DNA of 64,000 nt. Source: Campylobacter pinnipediorum subsp. caledonicus. GTDB lineage: Bacteria > Campylobacterota > Campylobacteria > Campylobacterales > Campylobacteraceae. The stretch is taken from positions 1,694,338 to 1,758,337 of the forward strand of contig NZ_CP017258.1 of assembly GCF_002022005.1 (NCBI RefSeq), written 5' to 3'. Of this stretch, positions 16,731-27,310 are shown piece by piece; positions within the stretch are counted from its first letter, which is position 1, and each line of letters starts with the position of its first letter. The notes under the pieces were generated by a model. It saw nothing but the letters and a program-made list of their open reading frames with translations. It searched no databases and was not told the DNA's origin. Position numbers and translations under genes: made by a program.

Positions 16731-19565
16731 TTAGAACTTGTATTTAAGTCCTACAGTTCCATCAAAGTATTGTTGTTTTGATTTAGCTTTTACGCCAAAG
16801 TTTACGTTTGTAGATAAAGCATCTGTTAGTTTTAATTCTGCACCTGTTTTAAGTGTAACAAATCTTCCTTTTTTATCATCTGCTTTTAGTTTGATGTCTT
16901 TGTTTGAACCTATAAATCTAGCTACAGGATCTTTTACATCTTTGTATACTTCTGCTTCAAATCCTGGAGTTATATATAGGTAGTTTCCATTGTCTACATA
17001 TTTTCTAAATTCTAAACCTAGTTTAGCATTTAAAGATTTTGAAGTAACACCATTAAATGATAATGCTAGATCTCCACTTTCTTTGAAAGCTTTTGATTTA
17101 GAGTGAGAATAATCTAATCCTACTAATGGTTTCATAAACAAGCTATCGCTTAGATCTATAACATAACCATAATCAACTGCTAATGATGTATATGTTGTAT
17201 CATATTTACCGTTTTGAGTTAATACATTACCATTGCTTTTTACATATCTATCAATTTTGTTTTTAGCTTTACCAAATGATACTCTTGTATCTATTTCACT
17301 ATTGTCTATATATGTTCTACCATATAGACCAAATTGATAGTTGCTTGCTTTTGTGTTGATTAGGCTAGAATCAGCTTTTGATTTAGCAAGAGTCATATAT
17401 CCACCTACTATTGTGTTATCAAATGCTCTATCATAACCTATACTAAAGCCATGTAGTTCTGGATTAGAACTATCTTTTACTTTACCTTTTGCACCTATAA
17501 CATTTGCCCATATATTGTTATCATTGTTAAATCTATCTGTATATGATTTTATTACAGATGATACACTATCACCATTATCAGCAAATTTATCATTGCTTAG
17601 TTTATTTATAGCAGATGCTAATGCTAAGTCTTCATTGAATGGATTGCTTAGTTTAGCAAGTCTTGTTTGTGTTGATAGTTGATTACTAAAATTAACCATA
17701 TCTAGATTAGATACTTTACCTATTTCGTTTGTTGCTGATTGGATTGAGGTTTCGTTGGCTTTTACGAAAGATAGTATATTTGCAGTATCTTGTGTTAGAT
17801 AATTTGCTATGTTATCATTTGAAGTAGCCGCATCAGTCATACTTAAAATGATATCTTTACTCATAGATGACAAATAAACTCTAGGATCTTGCAAAAATGT
17901 CTTTGCTTTTAGATCGTATCTAGCTTGGATAGAAGCCAGTTTTATCTGTGCATTTAAGGCTTTTTTTACAAGTTCTATCCCACTAGCACCAGCTACTAGC
18001 ACATCTATCGCATCTTTTATAGCGCCAGAACCATCATCACTCAATACTTTGTTATCTATATTTGTAGCTGCAAAATCTAACATTTTTTTAAGCTCACTAT
18101 CGTTTTTAACAACTATATTAGATTTTTTCAACAACCAAATAGCCTCTTTAAATTTAGCTATTTGTGCCATTTCACCATCTGTTTTTTGTCTGCTTTCTAA
18201 TGCGATTTTGGGATTAAAATTACCCATCTTTAGCTCTAATAGCAAATGACTTGCTTTTTGTAAGTTGTCGTATTGAGCTAAAATTCCTTCCGGTGTGTCT
18301 TTTATATGAATTTTTTTATCATTAATACCTTTCTTATTATATTTATAAACTTGTTGTTTTAATGTTTTATCGCCTTGTTTGATTAACCCAGCTTTTAACT
18401 CATAAATAGCTTCTTTTATCTTTAAAATCACACTTGGTTGTTCTTTCATAAACGCATCACTTTGTAAATTATCATAAATAATACTCAAATTTACAGCTGC
18501 GTCAAGAGCAAAAAGAGTAGTAGTGTCAAATCTATCAATGTATTTTGTTTTTAAATCATTACCATTGTTAAGATTATCCACATCTTTAATCAACTTTTTG
18601 AGATTTTCTATGCTATCTGCGGTATTTATATCTGATATCGTTTTACCATTTGCGAGTTCAATACCTGCATTAGCTAACGATTTAGCCAAAGCTTTAGCCT
18701 CAGATATATACTTATCATCTGATAACTTATCTAATTTTACCAAGTCATAATAAACTTGCATTAATTGTGATAAATTATCGGCCTTAAGCTTATTTCCACC
18801 AGAATCACCATTTGAACCTAAATGAAGTTTGGATCTTATCTGATCACCTGTTATCTTAAAAGAATTTGCCTTAATGCTTTCGTTCATGATTTTTAGATAC
18901 TTTAAGACAATATCGGAATTTAGCCTATCATCAACGATACTTGAATCCATTGAATCAAATTTTGGTTGTTCATTATAGTAACTCAATATAGCATATTTGG
19001 TTAGTTTTTCAAAGACTAATTGTTCTCTTTTTTGCAAGTCATTTGCTACATATTCTTTTAATGATTTTAAAAGAGCTGTAACTTTTTCTTTGTTTGCAAT
19101 AGAAAAAACATTATCAAAACCATTCTTTTCAGGACTAACAGTCGCAGTAGATGGAACTAAATTTGCACCCTTATGACTATCAATAAATATACTGACAGTT
19201 CCACCTTGTGATATTGAAATTTTATATCCATTTGGATTTGATATATCCGTTATATCTGATATTAGTTTCTTTTTATCAGTTACGCCAGGATTGTCAGCTA
19301 CATAAAAAGCACCTAGACTCGATATGTCATAAATTAACTCTGTTATTTCTTTTGCGTTAGTTGCAGTATTTTCGCCATAAGTGGCAAACTTTGAGTAGTC
19401 TATCTGATAAAAATCATTTATGATTTTATCTAATTTTTTACTATACCTTTTGGCTTTATCTTTAAGATTTTCTGAATCTTTAAAATCACTTTTAAGATCA
19501 GCAAAAGCACCTTGTGTTAAAACTACAGCGATCAGAGTCGCACTAGTAATAATCGAAATGTTGAA
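16731..19565 (-). CDS. Autotransporter AT4, intact frame but no canonical start codon (possible silent copy)
   Basis: One frame is open from 19565 to the stop at 16731 (about 943 residues). It encodes a hydrophobic signal-peptide-like start (KFNISIITSATLIAVVLTQGAFA), a long helical passenger, and a barrel ending LKYKF that is related to but diverged from AT1-AT3. The first in-frame ATG, GTG or TTG is a TTG at 19037, deep in the passenger, which would give a 768-residue protein without signal peptide. Alignment of the leader with AT3 puts TTC (19565-19563) where AT3 has TTG and AT1 has ATG, six bases after AAGGAG. An ATT codon (19559) is the nearest rare-start alternative. So either initiation is unusual or the gene is a recently silenced copy, perhaps a recombination donor. 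Confidence 0.72.
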   Translation of the reverse strand, partial: FNISIITSATLIAVVLTQGAFADLKSDFKDSENLKDKAKRYSKKLDKIINDFYQIDYSKFATYGENTATNAKEITELIYDISSLGAFYVADNPGVTDKKKLISDITDISNPNGYKISISQGGTVSIFIDSHKGANLVPSTATVSPEKNGFDNVFSIANKEKVTALLKSLKEYVANDLQKREQLVFEKLTKYAILSYYNEQPKFDSMDSSIVDDRLNSDIVLKYLKIMNESIKANSFKITGDQIRSKLHLGSNGDSGGNKLKADNLSQLMQVYYDLVKLDKLSDDKYISEAKALAKSLANAGIELANGKTISDINTADSIENLKKLIKDVDNLNNGNDLKTKYIDRFDTTTLFALDAAVNLSIIYDNLQSDAFMKEQPSVILKIKEAIYELKAGLIKQGDKTLKQQVYKYNKKGINDKKIHIKDTPEGILAQYDNLQKASHLLLELKMGNFNPKIALESRQKTDGEMAQIAKFKEAIWLLKKSNIVVKNDSELKKMLDFAATNIDNKVLSDDGSGAIKDAIDVLVAGASGIELVKKALNAQIKLASIQARYDLKAKTFLQDPRVYLSSMSKDIILSMTDAATSNDNIANYLTQDTANILSFVKANETSIQSATNEIGKVSNLDMVNFSNQLSTQTRLAKLSNPFNEDLALASAINKLSNDKFADNGDSVSSVIKSYTDRFNNDNNIWANVIGAKGKVKDSSNPELHGFSIGYDRAFDNTIVGGYMTLAKSKADSSLINTKASNYQFGLYGRTYIDNSEIDTRVSFGKAKNKIDRYVKSNGNVLTQNGKYDTTYTSLAVDYGYVIDLSDSLFMKPLVGLDYSHSKSKAFKESGDLALSFNGVTSKSLNAKLGLEFRKYVDNGNYLYITPGFEAEVYKDVKDPVARFIGSNKDIKLKADDKKGRFVTLKTGAELKLTDALSTNVNFGVKAKSKQQYFDGTVGLKYKF

Positions 19566-19599
19566 TTTTATCTCCTTTGTAAAAATTATTTGGACTTGT

Positions 19600-19605
19600 A
19601 TTTTA
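19600..19605 (-). promoter_or_regulatory. AT4 -10 box without homopolymer tract
   Basis: TAAAAT (19605-19600) is preceded by CTTTAATA and ten mixed bases (AATCCAGTAG), in the place where AT1-AT3 carry G tracts. The leader to the AAGGAG site matches that of AT3 in length. Confidence 0.5.
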
Positions 19606-19803
19606 CTACTGGATTTATTAAAGTAAAATAAAAATTACATAAATTTCTCATTTTTATGTAATTTTATTTCTACTTATATTAATGTCTTTTTGAAATCATA
19701 ATATAAAAAATAATTTTCTACCAAAAATAGGAAAAAAATATTTTTCAGTATTTGATTTTAAGTCCTAAAAGGCTAAAATACACAAAAATTCAAAAGAGAA
19801 AAT

Positions 19804-20436
19804 ATGAAAATAACACTTTTAACACACACACCATTAAATGTATGCTCACATGCTATAAGAACTTGTTGGCAGAGCTTTGAGAGAGGTGATAATGGTGGCG
19901 AAAAAGACATAGAGCTGATAGATAGAGTAGGAAATAAGTTTAAACACGCTTCAACCTTGGAGCATATACACTATACATTTTATATACAAGATATATCTAG
20001 GGCGTTATTGCAAGAGCTATCAAGACATAGAATGGCCAGCCTATCTGTAAAATCAACAAGATACACACTAAAAGAGCTAAAAAACGAAAACCCTTTTATA
20101 CAAGATGATAAATTTGATTATGAAAATGCACAAAGATATATAGTTTTGACACAAAATGAACTAATCGACAATGCAAGCATAAAAGCACTTGAAAACCTAA
20201 GACATATCTTATCAACCACTACGACAAGTCTTGATATAGTAAAATACTGCCTACCTGAATGTTACAAAACAGAGCTTACTTGGAGTATAAATGCTAGAGC
20301 CTTGCAAAACTTCATATCACTAAGAAGTTCTAAAGCGGCACTTTGGGAGATAAGACAGCTTGCAAACGAAATATATAAAGCTATCCCACAAGAGCATAAA
20401 TTTATATTTCAAGATTGTATTCACAAAGAGCAATAA
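19804..20436 (+). CDS. thyX: Flavin-dependent thymidylate synthase
   Basis: A 210-residue ThyX enzyme that makes dTMP from dUMP using methylene-tetrahydrofolate, FAD and NADPH. The diagnostic ThyX motif RHRx7S is present as RHRMASLSVKS followed by TRY (about residues 76-90). HASTLEHIHYTFYI upstream and the C-terminal INARALQNFISLRSS stretch, which binds dUMP and FAD, also fit. Epsilonproteobacteria commonly use ThyX rather than ThyA. A TAAAAT -10-like box lies about 30 bases upstream. Single gene with its own terminator. Confidence 0.96.
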   Translation: MKITLLTHTPLNVCSHAIRTCWQSFERGDNGGEKDIELIDRVGNKFKHASTLEHIHYTFYIQDISRALLQELSRHRMASLSVKSTRYTLKELKNENPFIQDDKFDYENAQRYIVLTQNELIDNASIKALENLRHILSTTTTSLDIVKYCLPECYKTELTWSINARALQNFISLRSSKAALWEIRQLANEIYKAIPQEHKFIFQDCIHKEQ

Positions 20437-20458
20437 AGATGGTTTTATAGCCATCTTT
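20435..20458. terminator. Hairpin terminator between thyX and the C-N hydrolase gene
   Basis: AAAGATGG (20435-20442) pairs with CCATCTTT (20451-20458). It lies between convergent genes and starts inside the thyX stop codon region. Confidence 0.7.
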
Positions 20459-20484
20459 GTATGGCTTATTTCAAATTTTAGCTA

Positions 20485-21294
20485 TCAAGATAAAAGTTTC
20501 TTTTTATTTATCTCGTTTTTAAAACCCCAAATTCCACGAGCTGTGATTATCTCTTTTTTATCAAGATTTGATATCATCATCTCTTCATTATTGCCAAGTC
20601 TTTGGGACACTTCGCCAAATGGAGATATAAGCATACTATCGCCGTAAAAGTTCCAGCTCTCATCTATGTTTTTGTTTTTATAATGCCCTATTCTATTTGC
20701 TCTTAATATATAGACATTGTTTGTAAAGGCTCGCATTTTTAAAAGTTCACACCATCTTTCGTTTGTCTCAAAGGTGCAAGCTGTAGGTATCAGTAAAACA
20801 TCTACATTTTTTTTCATCATATAGACAAAACTAGCATCAAAATGTGCCTCATAACCAAACATCACACCAAATTTCAAATCATCAAATTTAAAAGTAGCAT
20901 AGTTTAATTTATCTTTAAACTCATTTTTAAAAAATTTTGCCTCATTCCAGTGAGAGTATTGCATTAAAAATTGTTGTTCATAAAATTTAGTTTGAGACTG
21001 TGAAATCTTTGCAATAACCTTATATATATCCTTACCACGCACTAAAACAAGTGGAGCGATGATGGTTATATCGTATTTTTTTGCTAAATTTATAAGGGAT
21101 TCTTTTCTATCTTCGCTCTGTTTTTTTATCATGCTAATTGGCATATTTTCAAGCTCTTTAAAAAAGCTATTTAAAACATATTCGCCAAGTAAAATCAAAC
21201 TAACGCCATTATCCTTACAAACCTTAAGATAATAATCAAGCCTAGCCTCGCTTAAAGCAAGGGTGGGAAGTTGCAATACCGCTATCTTAGTCAT
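20485..21294 (-). CDS. Nitrilase-fold (C-N hydrolase) protein lacking the catalytic cysteine
   Basis: A 269-residue nitrilase-superfamily protein, starting at MTKIAVLQLPT (21294). A longer frame to 21324 exists, but this ATG overlaps the xseB stop in ATGACTAA, the typical coupled arrangement. The overall fold signals are clear (GEYVLN with Glu38; VDVLLIPTA; MRAFTNNVYILRANRIG; FYGDSMLISPFGE). However, the usual catalytic segment xxICYDxRFPE reads VMFGYEAHFDA, with Gly147 where the nucleophile Cys should be. The normal catalytic Lys segment (YRKxHL) reads YEQQFL. It is therefore probably not a standard amidase and may be a binding or scaffold protein. In C. jejuni a C-N hydrolase gene sits at the same place after guaB/xseB. 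Confidence 0.85.
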   Translation of the reverse strand: MTKIAVLQLPTLALSEARLDYYLKVCKDNGVSLILLGEYVLNSFFKELENMPISMIKKQSEDRKESLINLAKKYDITIIAPLVLVRGKDIYKVIAKISQSQTKFYEQQFLMQYSHWNEAKFFKNEFKDKLNYATFKFDDLKFGVMFGYEAHFDASFVYMMKKNVDVLLIPTACTFETNERWCELLKMRAFTNNVYILRANRIGHYKNKNIDESWNFYGDSMLISPFGEVSQRLGNNEEMMISNLDKKEIITARGIWGFKNEINKKKLLS

Positions 21295-21478
21295 CTTGTA
21301 CTTGTGTGATGCTAAGTTTTGCATCTTCTAGTATCTTTTGTGCTTCATCAAGTAGCTTTTTGCCATCTTTACATAGTTTTACACTATCTTGAAGTGCAAC
21401 ATCTTCACTGTTTAGAGTCTTTAAAATTTCTTCTGCTTTTTTTATCTTATCTTCAAAGCTTTGAGCTTGATTATCCAT
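21287..21478 (-). CDS. xseB: Exodeoxyribonuclease VII small subunit
   Basis: A 63-residue helical protein matching XseB: SFEDKIKKAEEILKTLNSEDVALQDSVKLCKDGKKLLDEAQKIL. The usual pattern is a sequential helix pair that binds the large subunit XseA to make exonuclease VII, which degrades single-stranded DNA. Length fits (XseB is 60-80 residues). It lies downstream of guaB and overlaps the nitrilase-fold gene by eight bases. Confidence 0.88.
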   Translation of the reverse strand: MDNQAQSFEDKIKKAEEILKTLNSEDVALQDSVKLCKDGKKLLDEAQKILEDAKLSITQVQDD

Positions 21479-21503
21479 ATCTTTCCTTTTGTGGATTAAA
21501 AGA

Positions 21504-21527
21504 TAAAGCCATCAAAAAATGGCTTTA
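21504..21527 (-). terminator. Hairpin terminator after guaB
   Basis: TAAAGCCAT (21504-21512) pairs with ATGGCTTTA (21519-21527); in the minus direction a U-rich run follows. It ends the ileS-gatA-guaB transcript before xseB, perhaps incompletely. Confidence 0.65.
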
Positions 21528-21532
21528 AGATT

Positions 21533-22984
<1,452 letters not shown>

Positions 22985-24343
22985 TTATCCTTTTATTATA
23001 TTTTCTAAACTTAATGCACCATCCATAAGAGTTTGTTCATCCCAAGCTTTAGCTATTAGCTGTGCGCTTATACTTAGATTGTTTTGCGCTTTGCTTACAG
23101 GAACTGATACAGCTGGAAGCCCCGCCAAATTCACGCTTATGGTATAAATATCACTCAAATATGCACTCAAAGGATCTTTTATCTGCCCAAATTTAAAAGC
23201 TGTGCTAGGAGCAATAGGCATAAAAATAAGATCGTTTTCTTTTAAAATTTCTTCATATTGTGCTTTTATATGAGCCCTTGCTTTTTGAGCCTTTATATAA
23301 TAAGCATCATAATAACCACTACTTAAAACAAAGGTTCCAAGTAAAATTCTTCTCTTTACCTCTTCACCAAAACCTTCACTTCTTGAGTTTATATATAGCT
23401 CTTTTAGATTTTTTGAATCGGCTCTTCTGCCATATCTTATACCATCATATCTGCTTAAATTTGCACTAGCTTCGGCAGTTGCTATTATATAGTATGTTGC
23501 TACATCATATTTTGAGTCTTCTAAATTTCTATAAGTTATATTGTGTCCGTGAGATTTTAACTTTTCTATCGTTTTTAAAAGTGCGGTTTTATTCTCTTCG
23601 TCTGCATTTTCAACATAATTTTTAATAACACATATATTTAATTTTTTGTTTGGATCTAGCTTGTCACTTATGGTTTCAAACTCTACATTAGCACTCGTAC
23701 TATCCATCTTATCATAACCAGCTATAGCATCATACAATATAGCTGCATCTTCTACATTTTGAGTTATAGGGCCTATTTGATCTAAGCTACTTGAATAAGC
23801 AGCCAAACCATATCTACTTACCCTGCCGTATGTAGGTTTAAAGCCGACACAACCACAAAAAGCAGCTGGTTGGCGGATACTACCGCCAGTATCACTACCA
23901 AGTGCAGCTATAGCCAAACCACCGGCAACAGCGGCAGCAGAGCCACCACTTGAACCACCGGGAACATGAGCATGATTTAAAGGATTTAATGTTTTACCAT
24001 AAAATGAACTTTCAGTCGTGCTACCCATAGCAAACTCATCCATATTTGTCCTGCCAAATGGCGACATATTGTGTTCGATAAGTTTATTTATAGCAGTAGC
24101 ATTATATGGCGATACATATCCTTGCAATATATTAGATGCACAAGTTACGCTCCAGCCTTTTACTTGTATGTTGTCTTTTATGGCTACCGGTATACCTTCG
24201 CCAAATTTAGCCAAAGGTAGATCCGCTAACTGTTCTACATAAGCGCCTAGCTGTTTTTCTTTTTTTATCTTTTCTTCAAGCTCGATTCTTAAATTTTTAA
24301 TCTCTTCGCCTGATAGTTTTAAAGCATCTTTTAAACTTATCAC
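22985..24343 (-). CDS. gatA: Aspartyl/glutamyl-tRNA(Asn/Gln) amidotransferase subunit A
   Basis: A 452-residue amidase-signature protein, the glutaminase subunit of GatCAB that converts Glu-tRNA(Gln) and Asp-tRNA(Asn) to the amidated forms. The Ser-cisSer-Lys triad is visible: VAIKDNI (Lys), GGSSGGSAAAVAGG and GSDTGGSIRQPAA (nucleophile Ser). Translation starts with GTG at 24343, overlapping the stop of the small hydrophobic gene as GTGA. gatB and gatC are not in the window, as is usual in Campylobacter where these genes are dispersed. Confidence 0.96.
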   Translation of the reverse strand: MISLKDALKLSGEEIKNLRIELEEKIKKEKQLGAYVEQLADLPLAKFGEGIPVAIKDNIQVKGWSVTCASNILQGYVSPYNATAINKLIEHNMSPFGRTNMDEFAMGSTTESSFYGKTLNPLNHAHVPGGSSGGSAAAVAGGLAIAALGSDTGGSIRQPAAFCGCVGFKPTYGRVSRYGLAAYSSSLDQIGPITQNVEDAAILYDAIAGYDKMDSTSANVEFETISDKLDPNKKLNICVIKNYVENADEENKTALLKTIEKLKSHGHNITYRNLEDSKYDVATYYIIATAEASANLSRYDGIRYGRRADSKNLKELYINSRSEGFGEEVKRRILLGTFVLSSGYYDAYYIKAQKARAHIKAQYEEILKENDLIFMPIAPSTAFKFGQIKDPLSAYLSDIYTISVNLAGLPAVSVPVSKAQNNLSISAQLIAKAWDEQTLMDGALSLENIIKG

Positions 24344-24450
24344 TTTTTATCCTTAAATTTATTAACCAAAACTATGCCTATTGCTGTAACAACAAGTATA
24401 ACGACAATACTTACAACAATTATACTAAAAGGTATTTGTTCAGTTAGCAC
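24340..24450 (-). CDS. Small hydrophobic single-pass membrane protein (36 residues)
   Basis: A GTG-started frame of 36 codons plus stop lies exactly between ileS and gatA. It overlaps ileS by 11 bases and gatA by four. The product has one long membrane helix ([20 protein letters not shown]) with a short acidic N-terminus and a lysine-rich end (NKFKDKK). C. jejuni has a small hydrophobic protein gene in the same slot (Cj1060c, as I recall), which supports it being real. Function unknown; it could be missed by gene callers because of its size. Confidence 0.75.
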   Translation of the reverse strand: MLTEQIPFSIIVVSIVVILVVTAIGIVLVNKFKDKK

Positions 24451-27190
24451 TAGCTAAAACCTCTTTACATCTTGGGCAAACATCGCCTTCGCTTGAAGCG
24501 TTAAATTTCCAACATCTTGGACACTTATGCTCTTTATTTAAAACAATTTTAAATTTATTATCATCTATACCAAACTCACATAATGCCTCAGTATCATCAA
24601 AAGGTAAAACCCTACTAACCATATAAAAATCACTTATGTCTTTATTGTCTAGGCTTAAAATTTGATCAGATGTTGTTTGTAGATTTAATTCAAGAGTTGA
24701 TTTTATCTTTTTATCTTTTTTCAAAGAGTCAATCATTTCAAAAAACTTCTGTCTGCTACTCAACATAAGCTCATCTTCAACCTTAAAGTCAAACTCCATA
24801 GGTGTATTTATAAGGTCAAAACCATCGGTATAATCTTGCTTGATTATCTTTGGCGCATACTCCATAACCTCATCTACTGTATATGTCAAGGTAGGCGCTA
24901 AAAGTGGCAATAAAGAGCGAGTTATGATAGCCATTGCACTTTGTGCTGAACGTCTAGTTGATGAGTTTTTATCATCACAATAAAGTCTATCTTTACAAAC
25001 ATCAAGATAAATACCACTCAAATCAGCAGACAAGAAATTTAAAAGTATATTAAATCCTTTTGAAAAATCATACTGCTGAAAACAAGCACTAGCTTCATCA
25101 AAAGCTCTTTTTGCCTTACCAAGTATCCACTTGTCCAAAAGACCAAAATCAGCATTAATCTCATCTAAATCATTTACGTTAGCGAGTAAAAATCTTATTG
25201 TGTTTCTTATTTTTCTATACTGCTCACTAACTTGTTTTAAGATATTGTCGCTTATTTTAAGATCACTTGAATAATCACTCAAACTAACCCAAAGGCGTAA
25301 AATTTCAACACCATAAGTCTTTATAACATCTTGTGGAGCTACGACATTACCTCTACTTTTACTCATCTTCTCACCCTTGTGATCAACGGTAAATCCGTGA
25401 GTAAGGACAGATTTGTAAGGTGCATGAGAATTTACAGCTGTGCTAACAAGTAATGAACTTTGAAACCAACCACGATGTTGATCTGAACCCTCTAAATACA
25501 TACTTGAAGGATAGCTACCAGCATCATATCTTTTGCTATTTAAAACAGCTTGCCAAGTAGAACCGCTATCAAACCAAACATCAAGTATATCCATAACTTT
25601 TTCTAATTTTTCAGGATTGTATTTTGTATCAGATGGAAGTAACTGGGCTATACTCAAATCCCACCAAGCATCTGCGCCTTTTTTCTCAAAAATATCAGCA
25701 ACATTACTTAACACATCAGCATCAAATATAGGCTCTTTTGTATCCTTGTCTCTAAAAAATGCTATAGGCACACCCCAATCCCTTTGGCGAGATATACACC
25801 AATCAGGACGATTTTCAATCATTGTTCCTATTCTTTTTATACCAACTGCTGGATAAAATTTGATATTGTTTAGCTCTTGCCTTGCTACGCTTCTTAGGCT
25901 TTTGCCATCTAGTTTTTTATCATCCATAGAGATAAACCACTGCTTGGTAGCTCTATAAATAACAGGTTTTTTCGTTCTCCAACAAAATGGATATGAGTGA
26001 ACAAACTTAGATACATTTAGCAAGCTATCGCCTAAAAGTTCTAAAATTCTCTCATTTGCTTTAAAGATATGCATACCTATGAGTTCATCAGGATCTTTCA
26101 ACAAGCCTTTTACTTTTAGAGTATTGTCATATTTTCCCTCTTCATCAACAGGCATAATAACCTCTATGCCGTATCTTAAACATACATAATAGTCATCCTC
26201 GCCGTGACCCGGTGCTGTATGAACTAAACCGGTTCCGCCATCCATACTAACATGCTCAGCAAGTAAAAGTTTACTATCTCTATCATTTAAAGGATTTATA
26301 GCATTTAGTCCTTCTAGGATTTGTGCTTTAAACTCTTTCTTTATTTCGCCTTTTGTTATGCCTATATTTACCAAATTTTCAAGTAAAGGCTTAGCAAATA
26401 TTAAATCTTCACTAGTTACAACATATGTTTCATCTGGGTTTAAACATATAGCTTGGTTTGCTGGTAATGTCCAAGGAGTAGTTGTCCATATAACAGCACT
26501 TGCTTTATCTACACCAAGCTTAGCTGAAGCTTCATCGCCGAGTTTAAAAGCAACATAGATAGAATAATCCTCTTTATCTTCATACTCAACCTCAGCTTCA
26601 GCAAGTGCTGACCTAGCCGCCCAGCTCCAATAAACAGGCTTGCTTCTTTCTACTAAAAGTCCTTTTTTTGCTATCTCGCAAAGCGCTCTGTATATATCAG
26701 CCTCAAACTCAAATTTCATAGTTAAGTAAGGATTATCAAAATCTCCGATAATACCAAGCGATTTAAACTCTTCGCTTTGAATTTTTACAAACTCACTAGC
26801 ATAAGCTCTACATAGCTCTCTAATCTTAGTCTTGCTTAAAGTTTTTTTCTTATCACCAAGATTTTTCTCAACTTGTTGTTCTATAGGAAGTCCGTGACAG
26901 TCCCAGCCCGGAACATATCTAATATCCTCGCCAAAATAATAGTGTGTTTTTGTGATAATATCTTTTAAAATTTTATTTAAAGCGTGTCCTATATGCAAAT
27001 GACCATTTGCATAAGGAGGTCCATCGTGAATACTAAAACTAGAAGTTGCGTTTTTGCGTTTTTGCTTCATCTTTTCATAAACATCTCTTTTTCCATACCA
27101 AGAACTTATCCTATCAGGCTCATTTTGTGGTAAGTTTGCCCGCATAGGAAAATCAGTAGCAGGAAGTAAAAGCGTATCTTTATAATCCAT
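24440..27190 (-). CDS. ileS: Isoleucyl-tRNA synthetase
   Basis: A 916-residue class I synthetase that charges tRNA(Ile). The HIGH motif appears as GHLHIGHAL (about 66-74) and the KMSKS loop as EKMSKSRGN (about 605). An editing domain sits between them ([13 protein letters not shown]). The C-terminus has the zinc-binding knuckles CPRCWKF and CPRCKEV. Length fits the bacterial type. The gene heads the ileS - small protein - gatA - guaB operon and is divergent from the CinA-family gene. Confidence 0.98.
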   Translation of the reverse strand: MDYKDTLLLPATDFPMRANLPQNEPDRISSWYGKRDVYEKMKQKRKNATSSFSIHDGPPYANGHLHIGHALNKILKDIITKTHYYFGEDIRYVPGWDCHGLPIEQQVEKNLGDKKKTLSKTKIRELCRAYASEFVKIQSEEFKSLGIIGDFDNPYLTMKFEFEADIYRALCEIAKKGLLVERSKPVYWSWAARSALAEAEVEYEDKEDYSIYVAFKLGDEASAKLGVDKASAVIWTTTPWTLPANQAICLNPDETYVVTSEDLIFAKPLLENLVNIGITKGEIKKEFKAQILEGLNAINPLNDRDSKLLLAEHVSMDGGTGLVHTAPGHGEDDYYVCLRYGIEVIMPVDEEGKYDNTLKVKGLLKDPDELIGMHIFKANERILELLGDSLLNVSKFVHSYPFCWRTKKPVIYRATKQWFISMDDKKLDGKSLRSVARQELNNIKFYPAVGIKRIGTMIENRPDWCISRQRDWGVPIAFFRDKDTKEPIFDADVLSNVADIFEKKGADAWWDLSIAQLLPSDTKYNPEKLEKVMDILDVWFDSGSTWQAVLNSKRYDAGSYPSSMYLEGSDQHRGWFQSSLLVSTAVNSHAPYKSVLTHGFTVDHKGEKMSKSRGNVVAPQDVIKTYGVEILRLWVSLSDYSSDLKISDNILKQVSEQYRKIRNTIRFLLANVNDLDEINADFGLLDKWILGKAKRAFDEASACFQQYDFSKGFNILLNFLSADLSGIYLDVCKDRLYCDDKNSSTRRSAQSAMAIITRSLLPLLAPTLTYTVDEVMEYAPKIIKQDYTDGFDLINTPMEFDFKVEDELMLSSRQKFFEMIDSLKKDKKIKSTLELNLQTTSDQILSLDNKDISDFYMVSRVLPFDDTEALCEFGIDDNKFKIVLNKEHKCPRCWKFNASSEGDVCPRCKEVLASAN

Positions 27191-27279
27191 CTTTATACCC
27201 CTAAAGTTAAATTTGCAAATTCTATCTAAAACTCTGTTATATAGGGCTTAAAAAAATTTATTTTTTATTTTTTATTTGA

Positions 27280-27285
27280 TATAAT
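27280..27285 (+). promoter_or_regulatory. Putative -10 box upstream of the CinA-family gene
   Basis: TTTGATATAAT ends at 27285 and lies 25 bases before the ATG. A strongly T-rich stretch precedes it, the usual Campylobacter vegetative promoter shape in place of a -35 box. Confidence 0.55.
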
Positions 27286-27310
27286 AGATCAAAATTAAAA
27301 GGTAAAATTT

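Noticed and set aside
18049..18750. Plus-strand frames inside AT4 as separate genes
   Set aside because: They lack ribosome-binding sites and lie antisense to a continuous autotransporter frame.
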